DNA of 6,293 nucleotides from Anaerolineaceae bacterium UBA6801. Its GTDB lineage: Bacteria; Chloroflexota; Anaerolineae; Anaerolineales; Anaerolineaceae. Shown here piece by piece: positions 1 to 5,044 of the stretch. Every line of letters starts with the position of its first letter. Position 1 is the first letter of the stretch. Location of the stretch: the NCBI GenBank assembly GCA_002452315.1, contig DKFH01000059.1, positions 4,945 to 11,237 of the forward strand, in the 5' to 3' direction. A model generated the notes under the pieces. That model was not told the origin of the DNA. It saw nothing but the letters and a program-made list of their open reading frames with translations, and made no database searches. A program made the position numbers and the translations under genes.

Positions 1-114
1 ACCATCCGCCAGCAGACCGGGGCGGGAATGGTCTATGATGCCGTCAATGCCTGGGACAAGGCCGCCTGGGAAGCAGCCGGGTTTGCGTTTTACGGGCTGG
101 CAAGGAAGAATTAA
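1..114 (+). CDS. 3' end of an upstream gene (partial, product uncertain)
   Basis: Frame 1 is open from the left edge to a TAA at 112-114 and gives 37 residues ending in GFAFYGLARKN. Codon choice is G/C-rich at third positions like the other genes here, and a palindrome with a following T-rich stretch lies 38 bp downstream, as expected at a gene end. The start and most of the protein are outside the window. The pattern 'D..N.......AAGF.FYGLAR' loosely recalls the C-terminal tail of nucleotide-sugar (UDP-glucose-type) dehydrogenases, which often end in aGF.Y.gIGR. That resemblance is weak and is inference, so I leave the product unnamed. Confidence 0.7.
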   Translation, partial: TIRQQTGAGMVYDAVNAWDKAAWEAAGFAFYGLARKN

Positions 115-152
115 TCCTGATTCAAACATCCCTGAACGCATACATTAATCAC

Positions 153-180
153 GTAGGGGCGACCCATGGGTCGCCCCTAC
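153..180. repeat. Perfect 28-bp palindrome, REP-like repeat and possible bidirectional terminator
   Basis: The two 14-nt halves are exact reverse complements; the left half begins GTAGGGGCGACCC and the centre is CCATGG. It lies between a + strand gene end (114) and the end of a - strand frame (190), and TGTTTT follows it on the + strand, so it could end transcription from both sides. Short palindromes built on GTAGGGGCGACC are, to my knowledge, widely scattered in intergenic DNA of many bacteria. The dispersed-repeat label rests on that recollection, while the palindrome itself is directly visible. Confidence 0.8.
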
Positions 181-189
181 TGTTTTAAA

Positions 190-378
190 TCATTCCAGCG
201 GCCAGCCGGGGATGGCTGAGTCGATCTCCCCCATCAGACGTATGGTCTCCGCCAGGGCCACGACCACCTGCTGGTAATGGCGCTTATCGTCAAGTGACAG
301 TGTACGGCCGCGGCTCTCTTCCTGGTCGGTGAGAATTTTATGCGGGGGTTGGTTCCCCCACTGGCAGGCAGTCTTCAA
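190..378 (-). pseudogene. Short ORF, probable C-terminal remnant of a larger protein
   Basis: This frame gives 62 residues from a TTG codon at 378 to a TGA at 190-192. No ATG or GTG start with a Shine-Dalgarno is available. The frame stays open for at least 60 nt further upstream without a start, so the product is more likely the tail of a once longer gene than an independent small protein. The end reads HYQQVVVALAETIRLMGEIDSAIPGWPLE, an amphipathic helix plus a GWP tail that resembles the C-terminus of some large DNA methyltransferase/restriction fusion proteins. That match is from memory and uncertain. A consensus TATAAT lies on the same strand at 388-383, so a leaderless transcript starting near the TTG cannot be excluded. 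It could also be a chance frame. Confidence 0.35.
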
Positions 379-478
379 AATGATTATACCAAGACCCGGG
401 GTATGTAAAACACTGTGCTGGATCGAAATGGTTATGATTTTTAGGGAGACACCATGAAAAATGGGTCAGAAAACAGCA

Positions 479-484
479 TATAAT
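479..484 (+). promoter_or_regulatory. Probable -10 box for the ADP-ribosylglycohydrolase gene
   Basis: A perfect sigma-70 type TATAAT lies 41 bp before the ATG at 526, which would give a leader of roughly 35 nt carrying the Shine-Dalgarno. No good TTGACA-like -35 is present 16-18 bp upstream. A 5-bp inverted repeat (GTCAG at 465-469, CTGAC at 489-493) brackets the box and might bind a regulator, but it is short enough to be chance. Confidence 0.45.
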
Positions 485-514
485 TAGCCTGACAGGTAAA
501 ACAACCCCGCTTTC

Positions 515-521
515 AAGGAGG
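515..521 (+). promoter_or_regulatory. Strong ribosome binding site
   Basis: AAGGAGG, a full anti-Shine-Dalgarno match, ends 4 nt before the ATG at 526. It fixes the start of the ADP-ribosylglycohydrolase gene. Confidence 0.85.
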
Positions 522-525
522 AAAC

Positions 526-1296
526 ATGCTCGGTGCGATCATTGGCGATATTGTCGGTTCGGTTTACGAATGGCACAACATCAAGACGACGGAGTTCCCG
601 TTCTTTCAGGACAGGTGCTTTTTTACAGACGATTCGGTGCTCACCGTGGCGACGGCCAAGGCGCTCATGTCCGGGATGAGTTACACCGAAGTCTACCAGG
701 ACTTCTCCCGGCGCTACCCTGGACGCGGCTACGGCGGCAATTTCATGGGCTGGATCTATGCTGAAAACCCCCAGCCCTATAACAGCTGGGGCAACGGCTC
801 GGCCATGCGGGTCAGCCCGGTGGGGTTTGCCATCGATGATGTGGACGGGGTGCTGGCCGAGGCCAGACGCAGCGCCGAGGTGACCCACAACCACCCCGAG
901 GGGATCAAAGGCGCCCAGGCGACCGCCCTGGCGGTGCTGCTCGCCCGGCAGGGCATCCCCCAGGCGGAGATCCGTTCTGAGATCGCCGGCCGCTTTGGGT
1001 ACGACCTGGGCCGCACGCTGGACGAGATCCGCCCAGTGTATACCTATGACGTCTCCTGCCAGGGCTCGGTGCCCGAGGCGATCATCGCCTTTTTGGAATC
1101 GACGGGTTTTGAGGACGCGATCCGCAAGGCGATCTCGATCGGCGGGGATAGCGACACCATCGCCTGCATCACCGGGGGCATCGCCGAGGCCTATTACGGG
1201 GTGCCAGGGGAGATCGCCGAAAAGGCTTACGACTACCTGCCGGATGAATTCATCGAGATCGTGGAAGCGTTTTATGCGTTTGTGAGTGGTGAATAG
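526..1296 (+). CDS. ADP-ribosylglycohydrolase family protein (DraG/ARH-like)
   Basis: The product is a 256-residue soluble protein without a signal peptide or membrane segment. Enzymes of this family remove ADP-ribose from modified proteins, nucleic acids or small molecules using two divalent metals. The family signature is present in order: GDIVGS at residues 7-12, the metal-binding TDDS at 34-37 (usually TDDT), GNGSAMRVSP at 89-98, THNHPEG at 120-126, and the C-terminal metal site GGDSDTIACITGG at 206-218 with D208 and D210. Length is slightly below the roughly 260-350 residues usual for DraG and ARH proteins, and no motif is missing. The start follows from the AAGGAGG at 515-521. The gene appears monocistronic, with a -10 box at 479-484. 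No ADP-ribosyltransferase lies nearby, so the substrate cannot be inferred. The last codons and the stop lie inside a heptamer repeat tract. Confidence 0.93.
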   Translation: MLGAIIGDIVGSVYEWHNIKTTEFPFFQDRCFFTDDSVLTVATAKALMSGMSYTEVYQDFSRRYPGRGYGGNFMGWIYAENPQPYNSWGNGSAMRVSPVGFAIDDVDGVLAEARRSAEVTHNHPEGIKGAQATALAVLLARQGIPQAEIRSEIAGRFGYDLGRTLDEIRPVYTYDVSCQGSVPEAIIAFLESTGFEDAIRKAISIGGDSDTIACITGGIAEAYYGVPGEIAEKAYDYLPDEFIEIVEAFYAFVSGE

Positions 1297-1353
1297 TGAG
1301 TGGTAGCAGGGATTAGGCGATTAGCTATTAGGTGATTAGGGAGTAGGTGAATC
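1284..1353. repeat. Degenerate heptamer repeat tract overlapping a gene end
   Basis: The sequence can be cut into ten consecutive 7-nt units without a gap: gagtggt, gaatagt, gagtggt, agcaggg, attaggc, gattagc, tattagg, tgattag, ggagtag, gtgaatc. The nonamer GTGAGTGGT recurs exactly 14 nt apart at 1282 and 1296. The first two units code for the C-terminus and stop of the gene ending at 1296. The 7-nt phase recalls the short tandemly repeated repetitive (STRR) sequences known in cyanobacteria; any relationship is inference. Confidence 0.6.
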
Positions 1354-1363
1354 CATATCTTTC

Positions 1364-1377
1364 AGCTTTGAGCTTTA
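1364..1377. repeat. Two-unit heptamer repeat (AGCTTTG AGCTTTA)
   Basis: Two adjacent 7-nt units differ only in the last base. They resemble the longer AGCTATG array at 1453-1480 and are probably a minimal or decayed relative of it. Confidence 0.4.
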
Positions 1378-1408
1378 TGGATTTCATAGGTACCCTTGAT
1401 CGAATTCT

Positions 1409-1434
1409 GAGATCGCTTCGTGCCTCGCGATGAC
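1409..1434. repeat. Short imperfect inverted repeat, GAGATCGC...GCGATGAC type
   Basis: ATCGC at 1412-1416 pairs with GCGAT at 1427-1431 around a 10-nt loop, within a GAGATCGCTTCG...CGCGATGACA context. Elements of the general form GAGAT(T/C)GCTTCG...CGC(A/G)ATGACA are, from memory, common in intergenic DNA of many bacteria, so I read this as a dispersed palindromic repeat rather than a gene-specific operator. Confidence 0.5.
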
Positions 1435-1452
1435 AAAAAGCGAATAACTACT

Positions 1453-1480
1453 AGCTATCAGCTATGAGCTATGAGCTACA
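1453..1480. repeat. Tandem heptamer array, AGCTATG x4
   Basis: Four consecutive 7-nt units, agctatc, agctatg, agctatg and agctaca, lie in perfect phase. A degenerate unit (aactact, 1446-1452) may precede them. The array sits just beyond the 3' end of the hydrogenase large subunit gene on the opposite strand. Confidence 0.7.
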
Positions 1481-1483
1481 TAG

Positions 1484-1506
1484 TCCCTGGAGCGCAGCGA
1501 AAGGGA
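1484..1506. repeat. Small inverted repeat after the hydrogenase operon
   Basis: TCCCT (1484-1488) and AGGGA (1502-1506) flank GGAGCGCAGCGAA. On the - strand it lies immediately after the hydrogenase stop codon and could act as a weak terminator hairpin, but no T-run follows. The GAGCGCAGCGA core resembles another common intergenic repeat family, so its role is undecided. Confidence 0.3.
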
Positions 1507-1510
1507 TCAG

Positions 1511-2824
1511 CTACTGCGTCGCACAGGCGATGCACGGGTCAAAGGCACGCACCACCCGGCCAACGGCCTTCTCCAGCTCGAGGTTGATCGCCTCCGGGCT
1601 GATATAGCGCTCCCCGGCCACCTTGAGGGCGCGTTCGATGGCCAGCATGTTGTGAACAGTGGGGATGACGAATTCCGCCTCCCTGACCAACCCATCTGTG
1701 ACAATGTAATGATGGATCAGGGGGCCGCGCGGCGCTTCTACCAGCCCGTATCCCTCGCCGTCCTTGAGTGTGTAGGGTACTTCGGTGTCTTCGTAATCCA
1801 GGTCTTTGGCCAAAATTTCCAACGCCCGTTCAAAGGCATACACCAGTTCGATACCGCGGCACAGGTCAAACAGCAATATCGGGTGGGCCGGCTTGCCAAA
1901 GGTGTGGGTCAGTTTTTCCAAATAGCCATCGGCCAGGGGCGTGCCCATGGAGAGCGCCAGGTTCATGCGGGCCAGGCTGTTGGCGCGCATCACCTGACCC
2001 TGGTAGCTGGTCTGCCCGGCGTAGCTGTAGGCGGTGTCTTCATAATCCAGGTAGCTGCGGAAGAGCCTGGGCGGGAAGCTGGCCCGCTCTACCCCGTCCG
2101 GCCCCAGCACGCGCAGGGTGTCGCTGTCTAAGCGCGGGCGGGTGCGCCCGGTGGAGGCGATGTAATAAGCAGGCTGGTCATCGCCCCAGGTGCCGATGCG
2201 TTCCCCCATGGCCATGGACATCTCCCAGTATGCATCAAACAGCTCGCAGGCCACCGGCAGCAGGGCTTCGATGTCTTTCAGCATGGCCTCGGCGGGCTCG
2301 CGCTGGATACCGCTGGTGACGCCCCCGATGACGGCTTTAACCGGGTGGATGAACTGCCCCCCGGCCAGGGTGATCAGGTTCGTGCCCACCTGGCGCACCT
2401 TGAGCGAGCGCCGGGCCAGGCTGAGCTGATGGTCAGGGTCCGCTTCGGATTCATCCATGTGGAATAAGCTGCTGGCGCCGACCCGGTCGGGCATGGTGAA
2501 GATGAACAGCGAGGTGGCCTGGTTCTGGATCAACTGTCCCAGGAGCAATAGCTCGCGAATCTCCCTGGCCAATTCGGGCGGCTCAACGTCAAAGATATTC
2601 TCCAGGGCTTTGACCGAGGCCACATGGTGCGCGGTGGAGCATACACCGCAGATGCGCGGCACGATCACCGGCATCTGCTCCGCCGAGGTGCCCTGCATAA
2701 AATAACGGAAGCCGCGCATTTCAATGGCCTGGAAGTGGGCGGTCATCACCTGGCCATCGTGGACTTCCATCTCCACACGGGCATGACCTTCAATTCGGCT
2801 GAGGGGAAAACGCAGGATGGCCAT
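1511..2824 (-). CDS. [NiFe] hydrogenase large (catalytic) subunit, group 3c (MvhA)-like
   Basis: This 437-residue subunit carries the Ni-Fe(CN)2CO centre that splits or forms H2. The N-terminal RIEGHARVEMEV motif is at 10-21. The first cysteine pair is RICGVCSTAH at 57-66 (C59, C62, H66). EAPRG at 363-367 and PTVHN at 388-392 match conserved active-site surroundings (PTTWN in many relatives). The second pair is DPCIAC at 429-434 (C431, C434). The protein then ends with A-T-Q. Most NiFe large subunits have DPCxxCxxH/R followed by a peptide that an endopeptidase removes after nickel insertion; here there is no such peptide and the final position is Gln. The ATG abuts the small-subunit stop (TAAATG), with AGAAGG of the preceding gene as Shine-Dalgarno, so translation is coupled. 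Similarity by eye is closest to F420-non-reducing Mvh/Vhu enzymes; group 3b or 3d is less likely. Confidence 0.95.
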   Translation of the reverse strand: MAILRFPLSRIEGHARVEMEVHDGQVMTAHFQAIEMRGFRYFMQGTSAEQMPVIVPRICGVCSTAHHVASVKALENIFDVEPPELAREIRELLLLGQLIQNQATSLFIFTMPDRVGASSLFHMDESEADPDHQLSLARRSLKVRQVGTNLITLAGGQFIHPVKAVIGGVTSGIQREPAEAMLKDIEALLPVACELFDAYWEMSMAMGERIGTWGDDQPAYYIASTGRTRPRLDSDTLRVLGPDGVERASFPPRLFRSYLDYEDTAYSYAGQTSYQGQVMRANSLARMNLALSMGTPLADGYLEKLTHTFGKPAHPILLFDLCRGIELVYAFERALEILAKDLDYEDTEVPYTLKDGEGYGLVEAPRGPLIHHYIVTDGLVREAEFVIPTVHNMLAIERALKVAGERYISPEAINLELEKAVGRVVRAFDPCIACATQ

Positions 2825-3694
2825 TTAAAGCACCTTCTCTTTCGGTCGTGGCGGACGGTTGGCATCGGCGTAATCGGTGAACTGGAACAGGAACATCGAA
2901 AGCTGCGGGGAATGCAGCGCGTCCCGGATCTCGTCCGGGGGGATATCCGTCATACGCTCAAAGACGTTTTGCACCCGGTCAAACCACACCTGGGATTCCT
3001 TCTCGATATAGGCATCTGAGGGACCCCGGCAGCCCACACAGGGATGCCCGGGACGGGTGCAGATGGCCCGGCAGCCGCCGCGTACTGAGGAGCCGACGCA
3101 CAAATACCCCTGGTTGATCAGGCAGATATCGGGCAGCACCTCCCCCTGCTGGAAGCCCACCAGGTGTTGGGGGCGCATGTCCTTTAACTTTTTGCGGCCG
3201 CACTCGCCACACACGATGCCGCTGGCCTGGTAGTTTTCGGGGTCGAGCAAGGCGGCCATGAACAGCTCCGGCGTGGGCGGGCAGCCCGGCAGGTACAGGT
3301 CGACATTTACAAAGCTGTCGACCGGGTGGCTCTTGGGCAGCAGGTGGGGCAGGTGATGCCGGTCTTGCCCCGCCATGAACATCGCCCGCACATCGTCGCG
3401 GTCTCCCAGGTTCGCCACGCCCCCTGAGATGGCGCAGGTGCCCACCGCCACGACCCGGTCGACGATCTCGACCGCACGGCGCAGGTTGTAGATGTCCTCA
3501 TCGTTGCGCACGCCGCCGCTGACCAGCAGCACCTCGGTGTCCTCCGGCACGGCGTGAGTGGAGACGACCAGGGGCATGTATACGAGCTGATACTGGTCCA
3601 CCCATTCGCTGGCGTTGATCAGAGACACCTCGCAACCCGCACAGCCCGAGAGCTGCAGGACGGCAAAGCGGGGAAGGGTTGAGTTTTCAGGCAT
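2825..3694 (-). CDS. [NiFe] hydrogenase small (Fe-S electron-transfer) subunit, MvhG-like
   Basis: This 289-residue subunit passes electrons between the NiFe centre and an acceptor through Fe-S clusters. The proximal cluster ligands are C18 and C21 (SGCAGCE), C87 (VGTCAISGG) and C138 (LPGCPPTPE). A cysteine-rich C-terminal half supplies ligands for two further clusters: C162 and C165 (VCGECGRKK), C191, C199 (QGYLCVG), C208, C212, C219 and C222 (HPCVGCRGP). The CGECGRKK and CVGCRGP pattern fits MvhG/VhuG of group 3c better than the sulfhydrogenase delta subunit. No Tat signal or membrane anchor is present, so the enzyme should be cytoplasmic. The ATG is preceded by AAAGG about 7 nt upstream. 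It is the first gene of a two-gene operon and abuts the large subunit. No MvhD, HdrABC, diaphorase or hyp gene is next to it in the window, so the redox partner is unknown. Confidence 0.94.
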   Translation of the reverse strand: MPENSTLPRFAVLQLSGCAGCEVSLINASEWVDQYQLVYMPLVVSTHAVPEDTEVLLVSGGVRNDEDIYNLRRAVEIVDRVVAVGTCAISGGVANLGDRDDVRAMFMAGQDRHHLPHLLPKSHPVDSFVNVDLYLPGCPPTPELFMAALLDPENYQASGIVCGECGRKKLKDMRPQHLVGFQQGEVLPDICLINQGYLCVGSSVRGGCRAICTRPGHPCVGCRGPSDAYIEKESQVWFDRVQNVFERMTDIPPDEIRDALHSPQLSMFLFQFTDYADANRPPRPKEKVL

Positions 3695-3776
3695 GAGAAC
3701 GCCTTTCTGCTATGTGGATCAATCCGGGGTCGTACAGGATCTCTGCTTTCATTTTACATCATTGTTGGTGGGATGG

Positions 3777-3839
3777 AGAGTGGGGAGTGGGGAGCAGGTT
3801 TTAGGTATTAGGAAGTAGGTATTAGGGAGCAGGTATTAG
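3777..3839. repeat. Nine-unit tandem heptamer array in the divergent promoter region
   Basis: Nine 7-nt units follow in perfect phase: agagtgg, ggagtgg, ggagcag, gttttag, gtattag, gaagtag, gtattag, ggagcag, gtattag. GTATTAG occurs three times and GGAGCAG twice. The array fills the middle of the 273-bp gap between the divergent hydrogenase and phosphatase genes. Units resemble those at 1305-1346 (ATTAGG, GGAGTAG), so the same repeat family sits at two places in the window. Confidence 0.75.
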
Positions 3840-3921
3840 GGGGTGCATCCGGGGCGGCTGTATTGCGTTGCTTGAAATTTGTAAAATGATTAATCTGATC
3901 TCTCTCCAGCGGCCATCTGTG

Positions 3922-3930
3922 TGCTAAAAT
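3922..3930 (+). promoter_or_regulatory. Probable extended -10 promoter for the phosphatase gene
   Basis: TGCTAAAAT fits the extended -10 form TGnTATAAT with one mismatch and lies 37 bp before the ATG at 3968. No convincing -35 is found at 16-18 bp, which is tolerated for extended -10 promoters. Confidence 0.4.
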
Positions 3931-3967
3931 GAAGCCTTGAGCCGGCCAACGCACAGAAAGGGAACCC

Positions 3968-4765
3968 ATGGAAAAACCGACCCTCGAATTCATCAATAAC
4001 CTGGCGGTCAAGGCTGGAGAGATTCTTCTTCACTTTGCCCAGCAGGATTTCACCATCGAACAAAAAGGCCACAGAGACCTGGTGACCCAGGCGGACAAGG
4101 AATCCGAGCGCTACCTGATCGGCGCGATTTTGGAGGCCTTCCCCGGGCACACCATTGTGGCCGAGGAAGCCGGAGAACTGGCCGGTGTTGAAGACCATCA
4201 ATGGTTTATCGACCCCCTGGACGGTACCCTTAACTACGCCCGCGGCGTGCCCTTTTACTCCGTCTCGATTGGCTATGCCTTTGAAGGAAAAATGCAGCTG
4301 GGGGTGGTGTATGACCCCACCCGCGCGGAGCTGTTTTGCGCACAGCGCGGCCAGAGGGCAACCCTGAACGGGCAGCCTATCCACGTCTCGCACTTTACCG
4401 AGCTGGTCGATTGCATGCTGGTGACCGGTTTACCCAACGAGGTGGAAAACCCGCCCGACGACAACGTGGCCAATTTTTTCAGTTTTAACAGCCAGGCGCA
4501 AACCGTGCGCCGCCTGGGGTCAGCCGCGCTGGACGTGGTTTACGTGGCGGCGGGGCGCCTGGATGGGTTCTGGGAGGTGAGCATCTGCCAGTGGGATATC
4601 GCCGCGGGCGGGCTGATCGTGCAGGAGGCCGGCGGCCTGGTGACGGATATTTACGGGGGCCCTGATTTTATGAAAGAACCGCCCAGCATCGTGTGCGCCA
4701 ACCCGGTCATCCATCACAAGATGCTGGCTGTGCTGGCGGAGGAGCGGGCGCGGCGGCAAAGCTAA
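3968..4765 (+). CDS. Inositol monophosphatase family protein (SuhB/IMPase-like)
   Basis: The product is a 265-residue soluble protein, normal length for the family, which hydrolyses phosphate monoesters such as inositol 1-phosphate, fructose 1,6-bisphosphate or PAP with Mg2+. Metal ligands are visible: the E66-E67 pair in VAEEAGE (family xGEE), D82 and D85 in the signature WFIDPLDGTLNYARG (79-93), and D210 in the second signature WDIAAGGLIVQEAGG (209-223). RRLGSAALDVVYVAAGRLDGFWE (181-203) is the usual substrate-site segment. The ATG is supported by AAAGGG at 3957-3962 with a 5-nt gap. The gene stands alone between an extended -10 promoter and an intrinsic terminator. Substrate within the superfamily cannot be decided from sequence; an inositol/fructose phosphatase is more likely than CysQ. 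Confidence 0.93.
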   Translation: MEKPTLEFINNLAVKAGEILLHFAQQDFTIEQKGHRDLVTQADKESERYLIGAILEAFPGHTIVAEEAGELAGVEDHQWFIDPLDGTLNYARGVPFYSVSIGYAFEGKMQLGVVYDPTRAELFCAQRGQRATLNGQPIHVSHFTELVDCMLVTGLPNEVENPPDDNVANFFSFNSQAQTVRRLGSAALDVVYVAAGRLDGFWEVSICQWDIAAGGLIVQEAGGLVTDIYGGPDFMKEPPSIVCANPVIHHKMLAVLAEERARRQS

Positions 4766-4779
4766 CAGAATTGAGCGTT

Positions 4780-4818
4780 AAAACAACCCTTGGCGTTTTA
4801 TTACCAGGGGTTGTTTTT
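4780..4818 (+). terminator. Rho-independent terminator after the phosphatase gene
   Basis: A 14-bp stem, AAAACAACCCTTGG (4780-4793) with CCAGGGGTTGTTTT (4804-4817), has one G-T wobble and a 10-nt loop. It runs into TTTTT at 4814-4818, 14 nt after the TAA. The A-rich 5' side means it could also work on the - strand, though no gene there needs it. Confidence 0.88.
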
Positions 4819-4899
4819 GATGTAAAGGTTAGGAATGAAAAAGCGCTATTTTGTCCCGGCCTGGGCGTGGCTGTGAAAAGAACCTGCCTGCAGCTTTTA

Positions 4900-4985
4900 A
4901 GACCCCCGGGGTTTTTGGTTAAGCATGTAATTTATCAGCTGCCGCAACCATTATTTTTAACAACATCATCAAACCCCGGGGGTCT
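4900..4985. repeat. 86-bp block bounded by perfect 15-bp inverted repeats
   Basis: AGACCCCCGGGGTTT (4900-4914) is the exact reverse complement of AAACCCCGGGGGTCT (4971-4985), with a 56-nt A/T-rich centre containing no reading frame. Each arm holds its own CCCCGGGG palindrome. It could be a small non-autonomous mobile element (MITE-like), a paired repetitive element or a large RNA hairpin upstream of comEC. No clean target-site duplication is visible: TA occurs just outside the left arm and one base shifted at the right arm. Confidence 0.6.
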
Positions 4986-4998
4986 ACCATAGAAAGTT

Positions 4999-5007
4999 TG
5001 ATAAAAT
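4999..5007 (+). promoter_or_regulatory. Probable extended -10 promoter for comEC
   Basis: TGATAAAAT matches the extended -10 form and lies 37 bp before the comEC ATG, nearly the same arrangement as in front of the phosphatase gene. A -35 would fall in the right arm of the inverted repeat and is not recognisable. Confidence 0.4.
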
Positions 5008-5032
5008 AAGTTCAGCGTCATGTTCGCTTCGC

Positions 5033-5038
5033 GAGAGG
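5033..5038 (+). promoter_or_regulatory. Ribosome binding site of comEC
   Basis: GAGAGG ends 6 nt before the ATG at 5045 and supports that start. An ATG at 5020 is out of frame. Confidence 0.6.
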
Positions 5039-5044
5039 CATCTC

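Noticed and set aside
484..894. 136-codon open frame on the - strand
   Set aside because: It is antisense to the ADP-ribosylglycohydrolase gene, whose motifs are all in the + frame; it has no recognisable domain.
1284..1480. CRISPR array
   Set aside because: The repeats are 7 nt, directly tandem and without unique spacers, which excludes CRISPR.
1652..2319. Two long + strand frames (159 and 183 codons)
   Set aside because: They lie antisense to the hydrogenase large subunit gene and overlap each other; no family features.
3751..3756. TAAAAT on the - strand as a -10 for the hydrogenase operon
   Set aside because: It is at a plausible distance from the small-subunit start, but there is no -35 and no TGn extension, so one A/T-rich hexamer is too little to call a promoter.
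3882..3887. TAAAAT as an alternative -10 for the phosphatase gene
   Set aside because: TTGCGT upstream is only 13 bp away, too close for a -35, and there is no TGn extension; the TGCTAAAAT at 3922-3930 fits better.
3890..4393. 167-codon frame on the - strand across the start of the phosphatase gene
   Set aside because: It is antisense to the metal-binding signatures of the inositol monophosphatase and covers its promoter; a shadow frame.
4835..4876. Twelve-codon frame starting MKKRYF after the terminator
   Set aside because: It is very short, lies downstream of a strong terminator without a promoter I can support, and has only a weak upstream AGG.
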